A stretch of 5,383 bases of DNA from an uncultured Acidimicrobium sp. (GTDB lineage: Bacteria; Actinomycetota; Acidimicrobiia; Acidimicrobiales; Ilumatobacteraceae), in assembly GCA_903853285.1 (NCBI GenBank), contig CAINTF010000141.1, forward strand, positions 1 to 5,383, given 5' to 3'. Numbering within the stretch: position 1 is the first letter of the stretch; each line of letters starts with the position of its first letter. Under the pieces are notes generated by a model that worked only from the letters and a program-made list of their open reading frames with translations, was not told the origin of the DNA and made no database searches. The position numbers were made by a program, and so were the translations under genes. Of this stretch, positions 1-4,575 are shown piece after piece.

Positions 1-249
1 CCAACGTGATCGAGCAGTGCCGCAGCGTCTTGTGCGTAATCAGCCATACTGTATGGCCCATCTGGCACCGAAGTTTTGCCAAGACCACGCTGATCGTGCA
101 CAAGCACCTGAAATGTCCTCCCAAATGCATTGATGAGTAATTGTGAACCTTCGATTGAGCCTCCAGAGCCATTGAAAAACAAAACTCGTGGGCCACTTCC
201 AAAGATCTCATAATTGATTGACAGAGATTGCTTCTCGAAGATTGGCATC
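1..249 (-). CDS. alpha/beta hydrolase, N-terminal part, with an apparent frameshift just after the start; runs off the window
   Basis: The first ~80 residues of an alpha/beta-hydrolase-fold enzyme are visible. A beta-strand leads into an oxyanion-hole loop (FFNGSGGS), followed by the family's D-x-R-G-x-G block (VHDQRGLGKTS) and an ADYAQDAAALLDHVG helix that usually precedes the catalytic nucleophile. The nucleophile Ser, acid and His lie outside the window. The natural start is ATG at 249 with GGAG 9 nt upstream, but that frame reads MPILREAISVNQL and stops at TGA (210-208). The hydrolase frame is open from 239 downwards (TCC TTC GAG AAG...) and has no ATG or GTG between its upstream TAG (266-264) and the conserved core. 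Removing one C of the CC doublet at 241-240 would give MPIFEKQSLSINYEIFGSGP. It is therefore either a one-base sequence error or a real disruption. It lies 17 nt after the MFS stop, so it is probably co-transcribed. The fold is clear; the substrate is unknown. Confidence 0.75.
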
Positions 250-258
250 GTTTTTTAC

Positions 259-262
259 TCCA
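259..262 (-). promoter_or_regulatory. Shine-Dalgarno site (GGAG) for the alpha/beta hydrolase
   Basis: On the minus strand GGAG lies 9 nt before the ATG at 249, in the 17-nt gap after the MFS stop codon. It is one of the clearest ribosome binding sites in the window. It argues that translation of the hydrolase is meant to begin at 249, which makes the shifted frame immediately downstream conspicuous. Confidence 0.5.
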
Positions 263-266
263 CTAA

Positions 267-1541
267 CTATTTCGTTGGCTGAAATTCGTTAAAACGTGTT
301 TTGCCGTCAATGCGTGTGACGCCATAGGCGGCTATCAAACAACATGTGCCAGAAATTATAAATGCGGGTTTATAACTGCCAGTGACGTCACGCAAATATC
401 CTGCACCGAATGCCGCAACTGCTGCACCAACTTGATGGCCTGCAAACACCCACCCATAAACAAGAGGGCCACGTTGAGGACCAAAGCGTTGCGCGCATAG
501 CGCAACAGTTGGTGGAACTGTGGCGACCCAGTCAAGGCCGTAGAACATCATGAAGCCAAGCAAGCCCCAACCCTTCATGTTGAGCATCGGGTCAAGTACG
601 AGAAGACTGAGGCCACGAAGTAGGTAGTAGACGAGCAAGAGTTTCGTTGGGTCCGAGCGATCGGTAAGCCATCCAGAAAAGACTGTTCCAATGACATCGA
701 AGCCACCGATGAGCGCAAGATATCCAGCAGCAACTGATGCTGTGAGTAGGTGATCGTGTGCTGCGGAAATGAAGTGGGTTTGGATCAGGCCGTTTGTTGA
801 AAAACCGCAGACAAAAAAAGAACCCCACAACAACCAAAACGTGCCATCAGATTTTGCGTCACGAAATGCATTGAGTGCTGAGCGAATTGGATTCTCGAGG
901 GGAGTGGCAAAGACAAAGTCTTCTGAGGCACCGTAAGGCAGTAACCCAATGTCGGCAGGAGAGTTGCGAAGGAAGAGGAACACAACAGGAATTACTGAAA
1001 GTGCGCAGAGCGCAATCACAATGCCAACCCAGCGCCAACCAGAGTGCTCGGCGATGCGGCTGAGAAGCGGCAAGAAGACAAGCTGACCGCTCGCAGAAGC
1101 GGCAGTAAGAGCCCCCGTTACGAGCCCGCGGCGCTTCACAAACCACCTCGAGGCAACTGTTGAGGCAAATACAGTGGCCATGCAACCAGACCCCACACCA
1201 ACCACGCCACCCCACAAGATGTAGAGATGCCAAGGCTGCGTCATCTGTGTTGTGGCGAGCGCGCCGGTTGAAATAATTGCAAGCGCGGTCATGGTCACTT
1301 TGCGTAGTCCGTAACGCAATTGCAGGGCAGCCGCAAATGGTCCGATGAAACCAAAGAGCAATACGTTGATGCTCACAGCAGTAGCAACGGTTGCTCGGCT
1401 CCACCCAAATTCTTTGCCGAGTGGGTCAATCAAGATTCCTGGGGTCGAACGGAAGCCAGCAGCGCCAAGAAGCGTGATGAATGCAACAACGAAAATGACC
1501 CATGCATAGTGGGCTCGACGTATCTGTTGCAACATCGGCAT
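267..1541 (-). CDS. MFS transporter (12-TM, monocarboxylate/oxalate-formate-type MFS_1 permease)
   Basis: This 424-residue protein has the length and hydropathy of a 12-helix major facilitator. After a short basic cytoplasmic N-terminus (MPMLQQIRRAHYAW), TM1 begins at about residue 13. GWSRATVATAVSINVLLFGF (about 46-65) resembles the TM1-TM2 region of the monocarboxylate and oxalate:formate-like MFS groups. The loop RYGLRKVTM (about 75-83) stands at the usual motif-A position, and GWLTDRSDPTKLL in the second half is its degenerate repeat. A hydrophilic central loop at about 195-230 separates the two six-helix halves. It presumably moves a small organic anion or other metabolite across the inner membrane; the substrate cannot be read from sequence. 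It is divergent from the EthA-type monooxygenase and directly upstream of an alpha/beta hydrolase, so it may import their substrate or export a product. ATG at 1541 gives the usual N-terminus; ATG at 1535 is an alternative. No strong Shine-Dalgarno is visible. Confidence 0.88.
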   Translation of the reverse strand: MPMLQQIRRAHYAWVIFVVAFITLLGAAGFRSTPGILIDPLGKEFGWSRATVATAVSINVLLFGFIGPFAAALQLRYGLRKVTMTALAIISTGALATTQMTQPWHLYILWGGVVGVGSGCMATVFASTVASRWFVKRRGLVTGALTAASASGQLVFLPLLSRIAEHSGWRWVGIVIALCALSVIPVVFLFLRNSPADIGLLPYGASEDFVFATPLENPIRSALNAFRDAKSDGTFWLLWGSFFVCGFSTNGLIQTHFISAAHDHLLTASVAAGYLALIGGFDVIGTVFSGWLTDRSDPTKLLLVYYLLRGLSLLVLDPMLNMKGWGLLGFMMFYGLDWVATVPPTVALCAQRFGPQRGPLVYGWVFAGHQVGAAVAAFGAGYLRDVTGSYKPAFIISGTCCLIAAYGVTRIDGKTRFNEFQPTK

Positions 1542-1604
1542 TTACCGTAGCCCAGTAGACACTCGGCTCGCCCGAGATTTAGTGAAGAGATTAGGGTGAA
1601 CAGC
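1542..1604. promoter_or_regulatory. Divergent intergenic region between MFS and monooxygenase, with a short inverted repeat
   Basis: This 63-nt gap must carry the promoters of both divergent genes. An inverted repeat, CTCGG (1562-1566) and CCGAG (1572-1576) around a 5-nt spacer, lies near its middle and could be a regulator site. Candidate -10 boxes of the TANNNT type are TAGGGT on plus (1592-1597), 7 nt before ATG 1605, and TAATCT on minus (1593-1588), about 47 nt before the MFS ATG. The arms are short and the -10 matches are loose, so all of these are tentative. In Mycobacterium tuberculosis the region upstream of ethA is bound by the divergently encoded EthR; no such regulator gene is next to this one. 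Confidence 0.35.
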
Positions 1605-3083
1605 ATGCCATTGGAGCACATAGATGTAGTCGTAGTCGGCGCTGGACTTACTGGTGTCAGTGCTGGTTACCACTTGCAAACGATGAGTCCAGATCGCAGT
1701 TATGTGATTCTTGAAGGTCGTGACAGTTTGGGCGGCACATGGGATTTATTTCGCTATCCGGGCGTGAGGTCGGACAGCGACATGCACACACTCGGCTACA
1801 GCTTCAAACCGTGGACCGCGGCCAAATCGATTGCTGACGGGCCTTCAATTCTGCAATATGTGCGCGAGACCACAACCGAGTACGGGATCGACAAGCGCAT
1901 CCGTTTTAAACACCTCGTGACAAAAGCTGAATGGTCAAGTGACGATGCACGTTGGACTGTGACTGCAACGCGTAAAGACACTGACGAGACCGTGCAGATG
2001 ACCTGCAACTATTTGTTTATGTGTTCGGGTTACTACAGCTACAAGGGTGGATACACACCTGAATTTGCTGGCATTGATCGGTTCAAGGGCGAGATCGTGC
2101 ATCCACAAAAGTGGCCAGAAGATTTGGACTACGCGGGCAAGCGCGTGATCGTCATCGGGTCGGGGGCAACTGCAATGACATTGGTGCCAGCTATGGCACA
2201 GACCGCTGAGCACATTACGTTGTTGCAAAGGTCGCCAACATATGTTGTGTCACGACCAGACTCTGACCCTTTTGCAAATCGTTTGCGTAAGTTTCTGCCA
2301 GCAAAAATGGCGTACAGCGCCACCAGGCTGAAGAACACCACGATGCAACAGATCGTGTACAAGCGCACACGCACCAAGCCTGAAGAAGTCAAGCAATTGC
2401 TACTGGGTGGAGTTCGAGCTGAGCTCGGGCCCGACTATGACGTCGAGAAACACTTCACGCCGAAGTACAACCCATGGGATCAACGCTTGTGCTTGGTGCC
2501 TAACGGAGACTTGTTTGCATCGATCCGTTCAGGCAAAGCAACTGTGGTTACCGAAACGATTGCTGGGTTTACCGAAACTGGCATCACACTGACATCTGGC
2601 GAGACTCTTGAAGCCGACATTATTGTGACCGCAACTGGACTCAACCTCGTCACTCTGGGAGAGATGGACTTTGTTGTCGATGGCAAGCCAGTTGATTTTG
2701 CAAAGACTTGGTCATACAAAGGCTTTGGATACTCGGGAGTGCCCAACTTGGGTTCCGTCTTTGGGTATATCAATGCATCGTGGACGCTACGCGCTGATCT
2801 GATTTGCACGTACGTGTGTCGCTTGCTCAATCACATGGACAAGACCGGCAACGAGATCTGTACCCCGGAATTGCGCGAAAGCGACAAGGACATGCCAGAG
2901 CGTCCATGGATTGACAGCTTTACCTCTGGATACATGGAACGGTCTATGCACAAGTTCCCTCGTCAGAGTGATCGTGAGCCATGGATTAATCCACAAAACT
3001 TCAAACGTGACAAGAAGATGTTCCGCAAATCGCCACTTGAAGACGGCGCAATGCGCTTTTCCAAGTCCCGTGCACGCGTCTGA
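1605..3083 (+). CDS. EthA-type FAD/NADPH Baeyer-Villiger monooxygenase
   Basis: Flavoprotein monooxygenase expected to use NADPH and O2 to insert oxygen beside a ketone (ester or lactone product) or to S-oxygenate thiocarbonyls. In order, from ATG 1605 (492 residues): FAD Rossmann motif GAGLTG (12-17) with E37 ending the second strand; GGTWDLFRYPGVRSDSDM (43-60), the flavin-contact stretch of class B monooxygenases; the Baeyer-Villiger fingerprint FKGEIVHPQKWP (160-171, F-x-G-x3-H-x3-W); NADPH Rossmann motif GSGATA (185-190); and the late ATGLNL motif. Many stretches closely match M. tuberculosis EthA (489 aa) as I remember it, such as YNPWDQRLCLVPNGDLF and NASWTL, so the family call is firm; orthology is not proven, so no symbol is given. 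Start: an upstream GTG (1596) is in frame and adds three residues. ATG 1605 is preferred because MPLEHIDVVVVGAG aligns with the EthA N-terminus and AGGG lies 8 nt upstream. The enzyme is probably soluble or membrane-associated. It is divergent from the MFS gene and 27 nt before apt. Confidence 0.92.
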   Translation: MPLEHIDVVVVGAGLTGVSAGYHLQTMSPDRSYVILEGRDSLGGTWDLFRYPGVRSDSDMHTLGYSFKPWTAAKSIADGPSILQYVRETTTEYGIDKRIRFKHLVTKAEWSSDDARWTVTATRKDTDETVQMTCNYLFMCSGYYSYKGGYTPEFAGIDRFKGEIVHPQKWPEDLDYAGKRVIVIGSGATAMTLVPAMAQTAEHITLLQRSPTYVVSRPDSDPFANRLRKFLPAKMAYSATRLKNTTMQQIVYKRTRTKPEEVKQLLLGGVRAELGPDYDVEKHFTPKYNPWDQRLCLVPNGDLFASIRSGKATVVTETIAGFTETGITLTSGETLEADIIVTATGLNLVTLGEMDFVVDGKPVDFAKTWSYKGFGYSGVPNLGSVFGYINASWTLRADLICTYVCRLLNHMDKTGNEICTPELRESDKDMPERPWIDSFTSGYMERSMHKFPRQSDREPWINPQNFKRDKKMFRKSPLEDGAMRFSKSRARV

Positions 3084-3110
3084 TCGAAAAAGTCGACGAG
3101 TTTTTCTGCA

Positions 3111-3632
3111 ATGACAATTGACAAAATTCGTAGCCTCATTCGCACTATCCCAGACGTGCCATCGCCTGGCATTATGTTTCGCGATATCACGCCACTTTTG
3201 GCTGACTCGGGTGGTTTTGAATTAGCAATTTCGTCGCTCGCAGCGTTTTGTGCTGGAGCGAAACCAAACAAAGTGGTTGGTGTCGAGGCTCGTGGGTTTA
3301 TCTTTGCCGCACCAGTAGCAGTTCGCATTGGCGCAGGTTTTGTGCCGGTGCGCAAACCAGGAAAGTTGCCATGGACTGTGGTCAGCGAGTCGTACACGCT
3401 TGAGTACGGAACGGACACCCTAGAGATTCATGCCGACGCGGTGGGCGAGGGTGACTCTGTGGTCATCGTCGACGACGTGTTGGCAACCGGTGGTACAGCA
3501 GCAGCCACCATTCGTTTGATTGAGAGCCTTGGCGCAAAAGTTGCGGGGTTGGTGTTTTTAATTGAATTGCCAGTGCTCGGTGGCCGCAGTTTGATTGACG
3601 GTTACGAAATCAATTCAATGCTGATTTTCTAG
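3111..3632 (+). CDS. apt: Adenine phosphoribosyltransferase
   Basis: Cytosolic purine-salvage enzyme: adenine + PRPP gives AMP + pyrophosphate. At 173 residues it is a normal short bacterial APRT. The N-terminal segment IRTIPDVPSPGIMFRDITPLL is the adenine-side signature. VGVEARGFIFAAPVAVRIGAGFVPVRKPGKLP (about 57-88) is the APRT-specific block. ESYTLEYGTDTLEIH (about 93-107) covers the flexible catalytic loop, and VVIVDDVLATGGTAAA (about 117-132) is the PRPP-binding motif with its two adjacent Asp residues. The C-terminus (LIDGYEINSMLIF) matches the usual family ending, so the gene is complete. The ATG at 3111 has only a weak purine stretch (GACGAG, ending 10 nt upstream). Spacing of 27 nt suggests read-through from the monooxygenase gene. 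In many actinobacteria apt sits with secD/secF and relA; those neighbours are not here. The stop overlaps the convergent methyltransferase stop by 4 bp. Confidence 0.95.
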   Translation: MTIDKIRSLIRTIPDVPSPGIMFRDITPLLADSGGFELAISSLAAFCAGAKPNKVVGVEARGFIFAAPVAVRIGAGFVPVRKPGKLPWTVVSESYTLEYGTDTLEIHADAVGEGDSVVIVDDVLATGGTAAATIRLIESLGAKVAGLVFLIELPVLGGRSLIDGYEINSMLIF

Positions 3633-4255
3633 TTTGGCTTACCTGGAATGCGATGGGCGATTGCCTGCACCACGGCTGCTACTCCAGAGTGTCCAGCGCC
3701 TTCGACTACATTGCGATTGATCTCAATGAGATGATCAAATACGAGGCCAGTAAGTTCGGTGCGCAAAATGTCTGCGGTGAGCAGCATGTCGGGATCATTT
3801 GGGCCGCCGGTGCCAAGTGGGATCTGATCGGGTCTGTAGGCCTCGAGGATGAAAGTGCCTCCTGGGCGAAGCCCGTTGACAACGCGCTGATGAAGTGAGC
3901 GACGAAGCGCGGAAGGCGTGTGTGCAAAGATTGAAACAATTAGGTCAAACGAATGTGATTCAATCGCGAAGTCTGCAAGATCGCCGACTTGTGCGTTCAC
4001 GGTGACGCCTTGTGATGCAGCGAATTGCAGAGTCTTGGCAACGCCGATGTCTGAAAGATCAACGGAATATACATCAAATCCTTGTTTTGCTAACCACACC
4101 GAATTGCGGCCTTCGCCTTCGGCTAAGCACAGCGTTCGACCTCGACTGAGTGGTGTGGCCGCCTCAACCAAAAAATCATTGGGTTTGGTGCCATAGAAAA
4201 AATCTTCTGACGCGTAACGCTCATCCCACTTCGGGTTGTTTGAAAATTGAGGCAT
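3629..4255 (-). CDS. Class I SAM-dependent methyltransferase (TehB/thiol-methyltransferase-like), co-transcribed with the CstR-like repressor
   Basis: A complete 208-residue class I methyltransferase. The N-terminal WDERYASEDFFYGTKPNDFL (10-29) is a typical lead-in of small bacterial TehB-like enzymes. SAM motif I is LCLAEGEGRNSVWLA (42-56), with D66 (SVDLS) at the end of the second strand as the likely ribose-binding acid. QVGDLADF and FDLIVSIFAH follow as motifs II and III, and LRPGGTFILEAY is the post-motif-III strand. No transmembrane or extra domain is seen, so it is cytosolic. The methyl acceptor is unknown. TehB-like enzymes act on tellurite, selenite or small thiols, and the genetic setting points to sulfur chemistry. 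The start ATG 4255 is 4 nt after the repressor's stop (TAA-TCAT-ATG) and has no Shine-Dalgarno, which suggests translational coupling. Its expression should therefore follow the repressor's operator. Its TAG stop overlaps that of apt within one CTAG. Confidence 0.88.
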   Translation of the reverse strand: MPQFSNNPKWDERYASEDFFYGTKPNDFLVEAATPLSRGRTLCLAEGEGRNSVWLAKQGFDVYSVDLSDIGVAKTLQFAASQGVTVNAQVGDLADFAIESHSFDLIVSIFAHTPSALRRSLHQRVVNGLRPGGTFILEAYRPDQIPLGTGGPNDPDMLLTADILRTELTGLVFDHLIEINRNVVEGAGHSGVAAVVQAIAHRIPGKPN

Positions 4256-4259
4256 ATGA

Positions 4260-4529
4260 TTACGCCAACTTTAAAAAGAGTTTTTCAACTTCTTCAAGTG
4301 TAAAACCTTCATTGCCAGCCTTCATTGGGTCGGCTAGACATCGCTGCATGCCCACCGACAAAATCTTGAACCCTACTTGGTCGAGTGCTGTGGATGCGGC
4401 CGAAACTTGGGCGATCACTTCTCGACATTCACGTCCGTCGGTGATCATCTTCTGTACGGCACGCACTTGGCCTTCCACGCGCGCAAGGCGTCGCAAGAGG
4501 GCAACTTGGGTGTCTGTGTCTAGGTTCAT
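4260..4529 (-). CDS. CsoR/RcnR/FrmR-family (DUF156) repressor, persulfide-sensor CstR-like
   Basis: An 89-residue all-helical DNA-binding repressor of the CsoR superfamily (family members are tetramers), full length for the family. The helix-1 signature LLRRLARVEGQVRAVQKMI (11-29) carries the basic DNA-contact residues. The sensing positions are C35 (GRECREV) and C64 (GMQRC). Aligned by hand to M. tuberculosis CsoR (C36, H61, C65), the two cysteines are kept but the copper-binding His is Gly60 and the Tyr beside the first Cys is Glu34. A Cys pair without the His is the pattern of CstR, which senses persulfides by forming inter-subunit di- or polysulfide links, rather than of a copper sensor. 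The divergent persulfide dioxygenase supports that reading. It probably represses itself, the downstream methyltransferase and the dioxygenase through the palindrome at 4540-4565. No Shine-Dalgarno precedes ATG 4529; a -10 box 8 nt upstream suggests a leaderless mRNA. A different metal or electrophile as inducer remains possible. Confidence 0.9.
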   Translation of the reverse strand: MNLDTDTQVALLRRLARVEGQVRAVQKMITDGRECREVIAQVSAASTALDQVGFKILSVGMQRCLADPMKAGNEGFTLEEVEKLFLKLA

Positions 4530-4537
4530 AGCGTCAT

Positions 4538-4543
4538 TCTATA
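4538..4543 (-). promoter_or_regulatory. Candidate -10 box of the repressor-methyltransferase operon
   Basis: TATAGA on the minus strand ends 8 nt before ATG 4529. With a usual 6-8 nt step to the first transcribed base, transcription would begin at or just before the ATG, giving a leaderless mRNA, in line with the missing Shine-Dalgarno. The box overlaps the outer end of the operator arm. A matching -35 is poor. Confidence 0.45.
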
Positions 4544-4565
4544 CATACCCCTGTGGGTATGTATA
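4540..4565. promoter_or_regulatory. CsoR/CstR-type operator: perfect 11-bp inverted repeat with 4-bp spacer
   Basis: The left arm TATACATACCC (4540-4550) and right arm GGGTATGTATA (4555-4565) are perfect reverse complements around the spacer CTGT (4551-4554). The core, TACCC-N4-GGGTA, has the G/C-tract layout known for operators of the CsoR superfamily. It lies in the 46-bp gap between the repressor and the divergent dioxygenase. Its centre (4552.5) is exactly midway between the two start codons at 4529 and 4576. It overlaps both candidate -10 boxes, so bound repressor should block both promoters at once. Confidence 0.85.
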
Positions 4566-4567
4566 AA
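4562..4567 (+). promoter_or_regulatory. Candidate -10 box of the persulfide dioxygenase gene
   Basis: TATAAA ends 8 nt before ATG 4576, the mirror image of the arrangement on the other strand. There is no Shine-Dalgarno between them, so the transcript is probably leaderless. Four of the six bases lie inside the right operator arm. No good -35 hexamer stands 17 bp upstream, which may mean dependence on the -10 alone. Confidence 0.5.
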
Positions 4568-4575
4568 ATGTATTC

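Noticed and set aside
592..1404. Long alternative minus-strand frames inside the MFS gene, up to 181 codons
   Set aside because: They are in other frames of a clear 12-TM transporter gene, and their Cys/Trp/Arg-rich translations look like non-coding shadows.
1596..1604. GTG at 1596 as the start of the EthA-type monooxygenase
   Set aside because: It adds only three residues (M-N-S); ATG 1605 aligns with the EthA N-terminus and has better-placed upstream signals. It cannot be fully excluded.
3086..3106. Rho-independent terminator between the monooxygenase gene and apt
   Set aside because: The stem is only six pairs, almost all A-T, and its T-run is part of the stem rather than following it.
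3561..3619. 9-bp inverted repeat ATTGAATTG / CAATTCAAT near the apt 3' end
   Set aside because: Both arms are inside apt coding sequence, 41 nt apart, and each is largely the self-complementary AATT; coding coincidence is the simpler explanation.
4260..4529. Copper-sensing CsoR as the specific function of the repressor
   Set aside because: The ligand His is Gly60, no copper exporter or chaperone gene is adjacent, and the divergent gene is a persulfide dioxygenase.
4150..4566. Plus-strand 138-codon frame across the repressor and methyltransferase starts
   Set aside because: It lies opposite two well-supported minus-strand genes and over the operator, and its translation shows no recognisable motif.
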